Below are positions 1 to 12,381 of a stretch of 64,000 bases of DNA, one piece after another. Numbering within the stretch: the stretch's first letter is position 1; each line of letters begins with the position of its first letter. Below the pieces are notes generated by a model. That model saw nothing but the letters and a program-made list of their open reading frames with translations, did not search any database and was not told the origin of the DNA. Made by a program: the position numbers and the translations under genes. The DNA comes from Artocarpus heterophyllus. Its lineage: Eukaryota > Streptophyta > Magnoliopsida > Rosales > Moraceae. The DNA is taken from the NCBI GenBank assembly GCA_025403435.1, contig CM046345.1, positions 15,046,160 through 15,110,159 of the forward strand. The letters run 5' to 3'.

Positions 1-552
1 GTTTTCAAAAAATCTGATTCACTTTTTGAAAAAGATTAGACTCTAATTGTATAACTTTTGACAATTGAGAACAATTCGACAGAAGACCCTCTTGACACAA
101 CTGTAGACTTTTTGACAAATGTACACCAAGTTTAGAAATTTAATATAAACGACAAATACTGTAGAACTTTTTGAAATTTGAGACACAAATCTTGAAATAT
201 CTGGATAAGCTTTTCAAAATTCAAACATATTACTGTACCGTATGTGACGTGTCTGATAAGATAATATATTTTATTATATATATATATTTAAGAAAATCAT
301 AAATTAAATAAGATATTAACACTTACTGTATCAATCTAATAATCACAATTATTTCAAACACAAAAGCAAATATTCTGAGTAAAAGAAAAACACAAACTGT
401 TGAACATCAGCTAAAACTGCTTCAAATAAGTAAAGACTAAATAACCTTTATAGAGCGATGACTTATTCCCCATCCAGTTTTCTTATGGCTTGACAAACAG
501 GATCTAGAAATACCATATTCCTGAGGCGTTGTCTTTCTGTATAAAATTTAGG
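1..552 (-). other. Spacer between the two cargo ORFs (left copy)
   Basis: AT-rich sequence downstream of the nucleic-acid-binding-protein-like stop codon. Bases 1-195 are repeated at 63805-64000, just upstream of the LOG-like ORF in the right copy. No ORF or known RNA motif is seen. Confidence 0.6.
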
Positions 553-984
553 CTAGAGTTTAAAAATAACTCCTTGAACATATCCACTAGGGTGACCGTG
601 AAGAGGAGGATGGATGCTATCCAAGTTCTCCTTTGAAAGTCCATCCCTACAAAACCTTATTTTATCCTCTCTATTCGTAGACATATAACCAGGTGAAGTA
701 CATTTACCGTTACAATTTTGTCTTCCACATTTGTTACAAGCGACCACGATGGCACGAGCTCTTCTTTTCATTGCACTACGACTGGTACCTGTTCCTGGTA
801 AACCGACATCTTGACTAAAGTCACTCGGACGGATTTTCCCCTCTATTAACATTCTCACATCACAAGGGATACCAAAACGCATAAGAATCCACAACCGAGT
901 AATTCTAGCCTTGTATTTCTTTCTGAGAATCTTTTGGGAGAGTGATGGGAAATACTTTCTCAGATGTTGGTACTTTGGGTCCAT
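553..984 (-). CDS. Carlavirus-type cysteine-rich nucleic-acid-binding protein-like ORF
   Basis: This intact 143-aa ORF starts at an ATG in good plant context (A at -3, G at +4). The N-terminal 35 residues are very basic. Residues 31-50 form a hydrophobic segment containing GIPCDV and MLI; residues 73-78 (KRRARA) are an arginine-rich patch leading straight into a cysteine cluster at Cys83, 86, 91 and 95 (CX2CX4CX3C), followed by an SPGYMSTN motif and an FCRDGLS segment. The same order (helix with P-x-D-V, basic patch, zinc-finger cysteines, PG-x-S-x-N, then a -G- turn) is typical of the small cysteine-rich RNA-binding and silencing-suppressor proteins at the 3' end of carlavirus genomes; the finger spacing is shorter than usual there. 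The call rests on motif recall, not a search. It lies inside an LTR element about 740 nt upstream of where a LOG-like ORF should start. An endogenised viral gene is the likeliest origin; a host zinc-knuckle protein is the alternative. Confidence 0.62.
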   Translation of the reverse strand: MDPKYQHLRKYFPSLSQKILRKKYKARITRLWILMRFGIPCDVRMLIEGKIRPSDFSQDVGLPGTGTSRSAMKRRARAIVVACNKCGRQNCNGKCTSPGYMSTNREDKIRFCRDGLSKENLDSIHPPLHGHPSGYVQGVIFKL

Positions 985-2422
985 GATGAGATGAAAGAAG
1001 AGTAAATAGAAAGAAAAGATTAAGATAGTAAATTGCAGAATCCTAGAATTCCTTCTTCTTTTAGAGAAAAAGAAGAATTTTTAATGAAAAAGAAGAGGAT
1101 TTGCGATTTAAAGAGAAAATAACAAATTAAGAGAGAAAAAGTGAACTCGGAGAAATAAGCTCCTATGCACAGTAAACATATATGTAAACAATGATTAAAC
1201 CACTGTATATGACACGTATAGAAACCACGTGGGAGAGATAGTGTGAATCAAACTGATTTAAGATTTGAACTAGGCCCAAATGTTCTAAGTTGAAAATGGT
1301 CAGGTTGTTTCGGGCCTTAACACATTTAGAACAAGTTAAATAACAAACATAAAATTGAAAACCAATTCGTATGAATCTTAAACCCAATTCAAAGCCCACT
1401 ATAGATAAAGTTAATTATGAACAACAAATCTAATTTAACGACAACAAGGATCTTCTTGAATGATCCAGCAACTCAAATAATTTTGTTTTAATCAAAACCT
1501 TATTGAACAATACATACACTCATATGTTATTCATAATACTCAACATCTATCAATGGATTCATCATCATTACTACCAAGGGTTTAGAATGTGACTAACCTT
1601 GAAATCAATACGATTTACGTCTTTCAACGTAGACCATATCAATGAACAAAGACACTAGATGTTACTACTTAGGAACATCTACAATCTCCACAATTCTACT
1701 TATACAATATATAATTTCCTCATATAACAAAACCTTAGGTAACCAAAAGATTCACTGATACACTTAAATACAATGTACATAACGAAATATTCCAATTTTG
1801 AGATTCATGCATTCTAGACTTTACACAGTCTCAACAGACCAAAAGTCTAACATTTATCTCTCTCAAGATTCAATACCATGATTCCCAACTTATATCATAT
1901 TCCTCAAATAAATAGAACTTTTAAGAAAAGACATTGACACTTATGTGCTCCATCGAATCCACACATAATCATTACTTAGGTTTGAATCAATTACGAAAAA
2001 TTTGGCATATCTATGTCAAACTTTAAAATCAATAAATCAAGCCTTATATTTCTTATTGTTTTTCACGAGACAAAAGGCTCTTAAATCCTCGTATCTATAT
2101 GAATTTCTCATCGTTTATACGAATTAAATATGCTTATAGATCCAAATATTATACGAATCTCTCATAAGCATTCTACTTATAAACTCATTTCATATAATTA
2201 TCATTCCCTCATAACTATTAATACTTTCCTTCTATATAATTATTGTACTCATATAACCATTAGTATTTTCATTCTATGGCCTTTCCATGTTACATCCTTC
2301 TAGACTGTATAAATCAATGTGAAGGTTCATTTTGATGATGACAATGAAAATTCAGCTTCAAAACCATCTCAAAAATATATTTTTTTAAAGTGGTGCTACA
2401 CTCCCTAGGTTAACCGAACCTA
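985..2422 (-). other. Non-coding leader of the left LTR element
   Basis: Between the PBS and the nucleic-acid-binding-protein-like ORF lie about 1.4 kb of AT-rich sequence with no ORF that I recognise. In an autonomous gypsy element gag would start here. An open frame at 1163-1399 (minus) has a hydrophobic, low-complexity look and no recognisable motif, and I treat it as chance. The purine-rich stretch at 1000-1150 just precedes the ORF start on the minus strand and could be its untranslated leader. Confidence 0.5.
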
Positions 2423-2435
2423 GGCTCTGATACCA
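2423..2435 (-). other. Primer-binding site (tRNA-Met)
   Basis: The minus strand reads TGGTATCAGAGCC, the complement of the 3' end of plant initiator tRNA-Met that primes most Ty3/gypsy and many Ty1/copia elements. It lies 7 nt inside the LTR edge at 2443, which fixes the element's direction as minus. Confidence 0.9.
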
Positions 2436-2442
2436 AAAATTC

Positions 2443-4409
2443 TGTAACGCCCCTATGTGGGGGTTAACAGTTTTTAATGAGATAAAATAAAAATAAATAA
2501 TAAAAGTAAAACCTTAAAAATTAAAATTTGCCCGGGACTTAAATGAAAACTCTCAACTCAAAAATAAAAATATAAACGATAAATAAACCACAGTTTTAAT
2601 GTAGCACCTTAAATTTAATAATATAAACTGTTGTCATCATCATTTTAACCCTCAACACATTATAATACAGTCACAGAAAGTAACAATTGATGCTTACATT
2701 ATCATGAAGAACATTCTCAACAATTGAAGCAGTCCCAATGTAATATAGCTACATCACTTCCTCAACTATATTTCTCGTAGCCACCTCACACTTAGTGAGT
2801 CCTGAAAAGATATAAACATAAGGGAATGAGCAACACTATGCTCAGTAGAGAAAGCCATTACTCACCTCTATCATTACCACATTAAAATCTGCATGGTTAG
2901 TAAGTTACATCATATTCCAGATTATGAGGTTTATTATGATCACATATTATGGATACCGTAGTTAATCATTACCAAGTGTCATAATTACACATTTATATAA
3001 ATATTATCAATCATCATTGTTCCTAGGTATCCATGTTAAATTGAGTATCACTCAACTCATCAAGACCCAAATGGGCGCACTTGATCACCCTATAAACATT
3101 CCAAGGGTGTTCCGGTGAGGGGACATCAAGCCCCGAGTCCTCACCAAATCGATTCCTGTACAGTGTGTTCTGGGACTTTCAACCCAAGGAAGCGTCAGCG
3201 CCTTCCCCCTATTTTACCTTTTAGGGTATTCATGCCCAAGGACGTAACCGTCGCCCTCTTCATGTCTCACAATTTCTCTATATTGAATCATTATCAATAG
3301 AGTTAGTTTTCCTAACCATGCTTCTCAATTTATAACATGTGTCAATTCATTATGTTCCTCGCCGTACAATACAAGACGAGTCCATGTCATAGTTTCATAT
3401 GTGATAATCATATAATATCAGTTCAACATAGATATATATATATTGCGGCAAAACAATCAATTTTAATTCTATAAAAACCTCACAAAAGATGAGTAATAGA
3501 ATCCCTACCTTTCAAGCTTATCAACAATCTTTTAATCCTGGAATCAGTTAACGTTAGCTCCATACTCCCTTGATCCTAAGGCGTGCATAAGGACAATTAA
3601 AACTAAAGCACAGCATACAACTACATTCATAAAATTTATTTTAATTTAATCTTAGAATTTCAAGAAATAACCACTGCCCATAGAGGTATTATAAAGTTTA
3701 ACAATATAAATTTTCTGTCTAGGGCATATACACTTAGACTTCATACATATGCTCCAAAATAGCAACAAACATATACTTAGGTTTAAGAACGCAAATTTGA
3801 ATAATCCTTTAGTATAAAAGAAAATTTATAAATGAAAGACTAAATTTGTTCATAAGATTCTAACCTCGGATTATGGTTAGTTGGAAGCTTGAAATGGCTT
3901 CAAAACAGGTTCCTTTACTTCGGTATGACTGAAATTCTTGCTCAAATGGAGGTGATGGTGGCTGATTTTTATGGCTGCCTTGAAGAAGTTCTCTAAGTAT
4001 TTTGCTTCAGCAAAGAAATGAGAAGAAGAGTGTGGGAACCGTGGAAGAGAAAGGAAGAAAAGATGAAGTCTTTTAAGAGAAGTGATAGAAACAATTATAG
4101 AGGAGACATGTTGAAGCATGTCACGGAGGAAATAAAGAAAATGAGGGTCAAGAGTAGTTGGAAAAGATATCCTTATGTCTCATCTAAAGACTTTAACACA
4201 CATAATGCCAATATGACATTTTTGAGATTTATTAGAAGTTCTAAGGCTTTTTAGTAATCATACTAAATAAATATAGGAGAATTTTAGAAAATTTAAAAAT
4301 AGATAAAAATAAATATTATAAAATAAATTTAAATGAAGCAATTTTTTTTTATACATTAAAAATTAATTTAATTACCTCAATACCCGTTAGGAGAATAACG
4401 GGTGTCACA
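2443..4409 (-). repeat. LTR (5' LTR of the left cargo element)
   Basis: This 1967-bp block recurs at 60043-62015 with only scattered differences. On the minus strand it starts TGTGACACCCGTTATTC and ends GGGGCGTTACA, giving the TG..CA ends of an LTR. The left edge abuts a reversed tRNA-Met primer-binding site, so this is the 5' LTR of a minus-strand element. A 78-codon open frame (4018-4254, plus strand) is kept in both LTRs but runs antisense to the element and overlaps other frames, so I do not call it a gene. Confidence 0.88.
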
Positions 4410-7067
4410 ACATTCAATTCAGTTCAGTTTAGTTTATTATCTTGATGCCATTGGCAATGTTGCCAACCTTACCTCCCAAGAATTGCACGGAATCGGTATG
4501 AACATTTGGGCTCATTCAATATGACAAAATATGTATATAAAATATATTCATAATGAAGCATATTCAGCTCATGCATACTTTGATAAATTTTTTAAGCTAA
4601 ATTTTGTGTGAGTATAATTTCTTACTTGCTAAGCGAAAGCTTATTCAAGTATGTTCATGCTGTAGGTAAAAAACTTGTCAGCAACGCGTGATGGGCAGTG
4701 GCAAGGGACGGATGAATGGTGGAGATGAGAATCGATATCGCTTACGCAAAATGTAATTTCTGCAGTATAATTTTTATAAATTATATATGTTTAAATGATT
4801 AAATGATATTACATAAGTGTGTTTTGGAAACCAAGATTATAGGTCATACAACCCTAGTTCAGAAAATTTTGAGGCTTAGAATGTTGCAACAAATAAATGT
4901 AAGTTTCAAATAAGGAACTATAAAGATATTTAATTTTAGAAATGTTTTAAAGGTTTTAATTTAAATTAAGATAAGAAATGTTTTAAAAAGAAAATATTTT
5001 AAGAAATTATTATTATGTTTAAAAAAATTATTCTGCAAATTTAAGTACTTCACGATAAGATATGTTTAATTATAAGATTTATGTAGTTAAACAACGGCCA
5101 AGTAAGTAGATTTTTTACATAACCTAATCTCAATCCATCGCAAATTCATAATCTATATAAGCAGGTTGAATTAGGTTGAATGGATTGAACATATTGGAGG
5201 ATTCTGTGAACACCCTTAGTTTCTGGTAAATTATTTTCAAAAAGGAAAATATTTTAATAGAGGTAAATTACTTAAGAATACATATGAGAATAGTATTACA
5301 GAGTGTTAGAGATAAAGCAATTTAGTCAGATTGATAATAATCTTTTAGACTATTGCAAGAAAAAAATATTCATGTAGACAATACATTTGGGAATGCCACG
5401 TTTTAATACAGCATATTGGTGAATAAAAGTATTTTGATGTTGCACATTCAAGACTATAAGTTGTTTTTTTTTTTAAAAAAAAAAAAAAAAACCAATTAGC
5501 GTGTGGTGTACATATGAAAAAGGAAAAAAAAAGTTTGAAAAAACATAGTTTAGGAAAAAAATATTTTTGCGGAGCAATTAAAAAAAACATATTATTAAGG
5601 ATACACTTGACAAAATAAATATTTTACAAAATTGTAAGAAAAAATATAAAGTCTTTATGGAATTTTTGAATAATACTAAAGCAACTCTAATTTACATAAA
5701 GAGCAACAGATGCTTCAGAACTCTGTTTTGAATCCTTATTATTAAGGCAATTTTTCTAATAAGAACTAAAAAAGATACCTATTTGTGGTTATCTGTTTTT
5801 TTATTGTTAGATATACTAAAAAAAAAAGATGATTACAAAACATGCACCATCAACGGGAGCCCGCCGGATAAGTCTTTTAATTTTATAGTATGTTTAGCGT
5901 TCTCAGCTAAAACCAAAACTTTACTACAGTATCAAACAAAAATAGGCTATAATATAAAGCTTTCACAAGGTTCAATTAGTTCAAATACCAGCTTTTCAAT
6001 TACCCTTTTAATATTTTGCAAGTTTTTTAATGTTGAAAATAATTGAGTGGAATATAAAATTTATTTACAGCCCCTTGATGCGCAATACGAAACCTTGGAT
6101 TACACTCTCTACTCTACGGGTGGGGAAAGAGTATTTACCCCCACATATACACCCAAATAAACAAGACAAAAAAGAAAAAATATCACCTCGTTTCTTCTTT
6201 CTCAAGGTTCACAACGTCATCCGTAACGTTTGTCTGCTCGTTTAACCGTCATCCATGAGGTTTGGAGCCTCGTTTCTTCTTTGACAAGGAATATATATTT
6301 TTGGTCCAAGAAAAGGTCGTGCTTTATTTTCGATTTGTTTGAATTTTCTTTTGCAGTGACCCTTTCTAAATTGAAACTGGTGTATAGTAAAATCTGTTCT
6401 TTTACTATTATTATTATTATTATTGAAAACTCTAACAAAACTTGGCTTGACTTAGTCCAATGTGTAATTTACTTTCTTACAAGCTGACAATTTGATTTTC
6501 TAGAAGCAAATTTTATGGTGTTTCTCAACTTCCGTGTCTTACCATCACTACTAGAATTCTCTAGATATCTCCGATAAATTTCTTCTCAAACAATATTCCC
6601 TAACTTTTTCACATAACATTTTTTTCACCCAAATTATAATAGTCGCTAGAATCCTATAAAAATTTACTTTATTCTAAAAATTTAACCAACAAAAAAATCC
6701 TACCATTTTTTTTCGTTCCTACCAAAAAAAAATTACCAATCCAAATAATTTGGTGTCTTTTCTTTTCCAACTTTACGAAAACACTTTGCATGTGTTTATT
6801 TTGTTTTAAAGGAATTTTCATAAATAGTATTTTTAATATTTATTTTCTTATAAATGTTACATATGTCAACTTAGGATTAAATATGAATATAATGCGACAT
6901 AAATGTTGTTAAATATAATATATATATATATTTACAATTTTTTTAAATATGGTATAATGTATAATTTTTGTCACTGTTTTACTATTGCTCTCTTTTCCCT
7001 CCCACCATACTTAGGTTCTTGGGCATGTGTGGAACATCCCACGAAACAGTGTGCTAAAATCTACACC
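4410..7067. other. Intergenic, AT-rich, no gene seen
   Basis: This stretch separates the left LTR element from the DODA-like gene. It has long A/T runs (for example 5462-5490), an ATT microsatellite (about 6406-6424) and short open frames of low complexity. Bases 4440-4470 contain a GCCATTGGCAATGTTGCCAAC-like motif that resembles the degenerate repeats at 24840 and 29450, so some of it is probably old transposon sequence. Confidence 0.5.
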
Positions 7068-7075
7068 TATAAATA
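7068..7075 (+). promoter_or_regulatory. TATA box of the intact DODA-like gene
   Basis: TATAAATA lies about 100 bp upstream of the ATG at 7174, with a purine-rich likely 5' UTR between them. Only copy A of the triplication has this promoter, because the duplicated units start downstream of it. Confidence 0.6.
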
Positions 7076-7173
7076 CCCACCTCAGAGGACCAAAAGAAAC
7101 GAGCAAAAAGAGCCTCTAGAGAAAGAAAGTGGTTTCAAAGAAAAAACAGAGGGAGAAGAGGGGGATCAGAATC

Positions 7174-10100
7174 ATGATAAAGGAGACGTTCTATATATCA
7201 CACGGAGCACCGACTATGTCGGTCGACGACAGCCTCCCAGCGACGCACTTCCTGAAGTCGTGGAAAGATAAGGTGTACCCGCACACACCCAATTCCATCC
7301 TCATAATATCTGGCCATTGGGAAACTCATGTCCCCACCCTCAACATCATCTCTCCCCCCCAAACCAACGACACAATCTACGACTTCTCTGGCTTTCCTAA
7401 ATCATTGTATCAGGTTTTGTAAATTAATTTTCATAATTTTTCTTTTTTTTTTCAAATTTTATTTTCATAATTGATTTCTCTGAAATTAATTCTCTATCTC
7501 CTTTTGTCCTTGTATATATCATTGTTTCTTTGTTTTTTTTAGTATACAAACGGAGGATTGAACCTCCTTTCCCTAACCCGATACCCACCAGAGCAACATG
7601 TTTTAATCGGCATATTTTGAGTGGCTTGGTATTGTTTTAAAATAAATAAAAATATTTTATTTTAAAAAATTAAGAATTTTTTTAAAATTATATTAAAGGT
7701 GTTTTTAAAAAACTTTAAAAAATATACAAAACGTTTTTAAAAATTTTAAGAACAAAAACAATTTTTTTTTTTTTTTTTTTTTGCTTTTTTGTGCAAACAG
7801 AGAATAACTTCTTTCCAATAACCCAATACCCACGTCACCCTAACTTAATGCCCATATGGCAGCATGTCTTAGGCGGCATATTTTGTTTTTACCCTCGTAT
7901 GTTTTTGGTCTCCCCTTTCTGGTCCTTCAGGGCTCTTAAAAGATCTTCCACCTTTCACTGATCAAGCTTTGTTTTTATTTGGGCTTGTTTACTTGTGAAT
8001 AAAGAAAAAATTACGATACTTGCCTAAATTATTTTTACAAAATTAAAATCTAACAGAATATTTAAAATATCTTAATAATATCTTTAATGATATAGTAATT
8101 ATCTTAATGATATTACATTCTATACTATATAATTATATATAAATAATTTTAATAGTATCATTTTGAGACATTTGTAAAATTTTTACAAATTAGAGTCATT
8201 TTAATTCAAAAAACGTAATTGCACCAATTGTGTAATTAACCCAAAATTCGAAGTGGACCAAGTGACCCTTGTTCGTCGTTAAATATTGAGTCTCAGTTAA
8301 TAGGAGGCTCTTCAACGTAACCGTTTTAGATATTATGCACGCAATCGTGTATTCACTAAGCTTATCCGATCGTTGTTTTGTATCAATTTTTATATTAGGT
8401 TAGCATTGACATGAGGTGATTTCTGTTAGTGTGGTTTTGTTTTCAACTTTTGCTTGTAGTCAATGAGTAGTTATTGACTTATTGGTATTATTATGTGTAA
8501 GAATATGCTTTGTGTGTCATGTGTCATGTGTCTCAAAAAGTTTAGGGAATACATTAGTAGACAGGGGCAAAATTGGTAATTCCATTAAGTGTAAGACATA
8601 TGTATAGTGATTATGAGAGAGTAAATGTAGACCCAACAATGGCAAGCACTGGGAAGGTGGGAATACTTTGAATTTTTTGGTTTGGAAGACACTACTGAAG
8701 CAATGCGAACAAGCTAATCGATACTAATTGATATAGTTTTGTTATGTAATTCAAGTTTGTTAGTGTAAAAGTTGAATCCGATTGGGGCAATGGAAACGGG
8801 GATTTGAATGAAGTGTTGGGTCGTACACCACGTTATTTGAAAAATAATGAAAATATATAACCCTTTGGTGGATTGGGTCCTAGTGGATTGGCTCTATTTA
8901 CCAATAGTTTTGGAATCTGTTGCTGAGCAATTGGTAAGCTCTGTTTAGTGTCAAGCGGATTTGTCTTTATAGGTCTCGACGTTATCGATTATTCCACACT
9001 TTTATTATAATCTGGTTGTTTAGTTAATTTTTAAGACTTTTTGGTGCTTAATAGGCCGCTGTATTTGAAATATTTGTTAGTACAAATAAGGTTTAGTTCT
9101 TAAAAAAAAAATCTCATTTATGAATTTCAGTAGTCAAATCACCCCATCCACTGCTTGCAACCGGTGGCATACCGATTGCACGTTATTAATAGCCCATCAA
9201 TAGTGCCACGCGTAAGAAATAAGTACAAACAAGAAAGCTTAAGAGGTGTTTGTTACCGTCATAATCTCAGTTATAAATAATGTAAAGTTTTTATATGCTA
9301 CAATAACAATAAAAAAATATTTTACAGTATAAAATTCTCATATACTATAACAAAAGTGACTTTTACTACTGATTCTATCACTCATCCAAATACCTTATTA
9401 ATGTGCCTAACAAAGTGACAGCTGGTGCGCATGGAAAAAAACACCCAGGTGTACTCTAGTGTATATATATATATGTCTTTTCTTTAAAGAGAATATGATC
9501 CAGGACACATCTAAAATCTTTTTTTTAGGGGAACATGACAAACAAAGGCTTTAATTCTTATTTTTGTGGGAAATTTTTTGGGTTTCAGATAATGGAATGG
9601 AATGGATTCAAACTTTATAGATGATTTGCTTGCGGGAATGTTTTATTTTTTATTTTTTCTGTTAAAGAAAAGTCAGAAGTGGGTTGGTGGTCTGTCATTT
9701 TACGGTAATTTTTGGCTTTGATTTTTCTTTCGCACATCTAAATACTATAATCCTTTTGACCCTTTTTTTTATTTTTAATTACTTGGTAGTCACACTGCGT
9801 TGATTCAATCGGAACACCATTCTCCAATAAAATACGTCAAATCTGACTTTTTTGTTCCAGGGTAGGTTAACATTGATTAATGTTTTTATTTTAACCAATC
9901 TCAATGTACTCTTTTTTTTTCAGCCATGGAGTCATTTTTTTTAAAAATGGTATTGGTAAACTGCAGAGCTTATACAATATTAATTTACGTTTGAGAAATA
10001 AGTTAAAAAAATACGATAATATATAAAAATTTTATATTATTATATATTTTTATTTTATATTGTAACATATGAAAAGATTTATACACTTTAAATTAAAACT

Positions 10101-12381
10101 ATGTTTGTCAAGCACCGTATATACCAAGTGTCCAAATTGTGTGAATATGTCCCTTAATGGAGCACCTATTTGATTTTTTTACAAGAACTAACCAATGCTA
10201 TAGCGTCAATATTGATTTTTCAACAGATAATAAAAACTTATATAAGCTGTTCAAAGTCTGATTCAAAACATAATTCGAACCAAGAGTTGGAACCTAAAAC
10301 ATTATAACAATCAAAGTTTTATGTGAGAAAATACCACATTCAAGTTTGCTTGAACTAAAATTTTTTAATTAAAAGTTACATCATGTTTTCAAAAGGACTG
10401 TATGCTAGGGAGCCTTATATGGTAGGATTATTTTTGGCATGTATTGCATATTTCTTAGTTATATTTTACCAAAATCTCATTAAAAAAAAACTGATTTCTC
10501 ACCTTATAGTAAAAATCTCATAAGTTAATATGTGATTTGATGTGATTAAGTAAGAATTTCTTCTTTAATAAAGTGATAAATTAAGAATTAATGGTCTAAA
10601 TAACTGTAATTAGACTAAATTATTGTGTCATATATTCAAACTAGGATTAATGCTAGCATTATATTTGTTTCCTCTATTGTTTCTTGTTACATTTTGGAGT
10701 AAATTTATCTGGAAAAATACCAAACATAACTAGAAGTAATTATTATTACTGTTTTTTTAACCCATTATTGTTTTTTAGAAAATTATCAACTACATTCTTC
10801 TGTCATATCAAATTTTGTTAATTATAGCTACAGACGGTAAGGTTCAGGCTTAGAATTCAAATTCCCTACTTCTATGTTTAAAAAAAATAAAAAAATTTAA
10901 AATCAACATATAAAAATATAATTTTTTTAGAAATCTCATTTCTCACATGAAGAACGTAAAATTTGACCTCAGCTCAAGTATCCTGCTCCGGGGGCTCCAG
11001 AAGTCGCAAAGAGAGCGAAGGAACTTCTTTTGGCATCTGGGATCGACCGGGTCGACGAAGACAAAAAACGTGGGCTGGACCATGGAGCTTGGGTTCCACT
11101 GATGTTGATGTACCCTGAGGCCCAAATTCCAGTTTGCCAACTCTCGGTCCAGACCCAGGAAGATGCCACTTACCACTACAAGTTGGGCCGGGCTCTGGCG
11201 CCTCTCAAAGACGAAGGTGTTCTCATAATTGGTTCTGGAACTTCTACTCACAACTTGGGGGCCATGACAGTCAACGATGACTCGCTTGCTTCTTGGGCCG
11301 TGGACTTTGATACTTGGCTTCGACATGCCCTTGAGGAAGGAAGGTAAATAAGAAAGGAGAGAAATAACAATTTTCTAAAATTCAAATAAATTAGAGGTTT
11401 TGAAAATATTTATAGTAAATAAAAAATCTAGAATGTAAATAATTTATTCACTGTATAAATAAGGACTTTTTATACAGTAAATAAAAGGTTAAATAGATTA
11501 TTTGCACGCATCTTAAATATATTTACTATGTAAATAAAAATTACCAACACTATAAATAAGAGTGTAAATAAATTATTCACACCAATAAATTATTATTTAC
11601 TACAAATATTTTCAAAACCTATTATTTACTGCAATTAGTTTTAAAAAAGTGATATTTACTATAATTTCTAGGTAAAAATAAATAATTTCTCAACCAAAAA
11701 AAAAGTGCATATTACTAACTAGTTAGAAATTCAGGTAAATTGTTGTTGTCCTGCATGTAACACGTAAAAATTGAGGGTGTTTTTATCTTATACCAGTGGT
11801 ACACATTTTTAAAGTCAATATAAAAATGAATATTTTATTACATCCTCTATATTACATGTTACAATGTTGGTTTAATTCTTGAAAATTTTATATTCTGAAT
11901 TATGTAAGATATTATGGCATAATGTCTCAAAATGAAGTGAATCTCTGACTAGTCAAAATTGATCTCTAGATAAGTGTACATGATAATAAAGTTTTCCTTA
12001 TCTTCATTCATGGCATACATACTGAAATTTTCGTGATAAGATAATCTTGAAGTGACTATAATGCGGCCGTATTTTTCACTATTAAAAAATATTGTGCCCA
12101 AAAAGGAATGATTTCCTTGGTTTTCTTCATCTCTTGAGAACCACTTTGCAAGCTAGTGTTACATCTTTCCTTGATGTTATGATTGCAGATATGAAGATGT
12201 GAACAACTACCTAGAGAAGGCGCCATGCGCGAAAGAGGCACACCCGCAGCCAGATCATTTCTACCCGCTGCATGTGGCATTGGGCGCGGCGGGCGATCAA
12301 GCCAAGGCGAAGCTCATCCACAATAGCTGGAGCGACGGTTGCGTGTCTTATTCCTCCTATCAGTTCACTGTGCCTAACTAG
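7174..12381 (+). CDS. LigB/DODA-like extradiol ring-cleavage dioxygenase, copy A (intact)
   Basis: Exons are 7174-7413, 10973-11343 and 12189-12381, all with GT..AG introns; together they give 804 bp and a 267-aa protein, the usual family size. The start is the ATG before [11 protein letters not shown]; an upstream in-frame GTG is not a plausible plant start. The family (class III LigB extradiol dioxygenases, including L-DOPA 4,5-dioxygenase of betalain plants and Arabidopsis LigB) opens catechol rings with a non-haem metal. The expected metal-site or acid-base histidines are present: His10 (SHGAP), His48 (SGHWE), His117 (DHGAW) and His173 (STHNL). The C-terminal HVALGAAG block is also intact. 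Intron 1 is about 3.6 kb and holds a MITE (9242-9397) and about 240 bp (8004-8246) absent from copies B and C. The substrate cannot be told from sequence; outside Caryophyllales a caffeic-type catechol is more likely than DOPA. Confidence 0.93.

Larger units (their letters stand above)
1..4409 (-). mobile_element. LTR retrotransposon, 5' part, carrying a virus-like ORF
   Basis: On the minus strand this reads LTR (4409 to 2443), a 7-nt spacer, a primer-binding site matching the 3' end of initiator tRNA-Met (2435-2423), a leader of about 1.4 kb without a clear ORF, then a 143-aa nucleic-acid-binding-protein-like ORF (984-553), and leaves the window at base 1. The first 195 bases match 63805-64000 with about four substitutions and small indels, which ties this element to the right-hand one whose interior continues into a LOG-like ORF. 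No gag, protease, reverse transcriptase or integrase similarity is visible, although the LTR ends (TGTGACACCC...GCGTTACA on the minus strand) and PBS are of Ty3/gypsy type. I infer a non-autonomous element with cargo ORFs. The rest lies left of the window, so its target duplication cannot be checked. Confidence 0.82.

Noticed and set aside
1163..1399. 78-codon minus-strand frame in the left element's leader
   Set aside because: It is AT-driven and hydrophobic with no motif, and there is no second copy in the window to test conservation.
3115..3300. Cysteine-containing open frame in the LTR (also at 60722-60904)
   Set aside because: It begins with GTG and has no ATG in a suitable place; it is antisense in the LTR and shows no known domain.
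4018..4254. 78-codon open frame, conserved in both cargo-element LTRs (also 61624-61860)
   Set aside because: It is antisense to the element, overlaps an opposite-strand frame, and its conservation is explained by the high identity of the two LTRs.
7174..12381. Calling the DODA-like gene a betalain L-DOPA 4,5-dioxygenase
   Set aside because: The LigB/DODA family occurs in all land plants, and nothing else in the window points to betalain biosynthesis; the substrate cannot be assigned.
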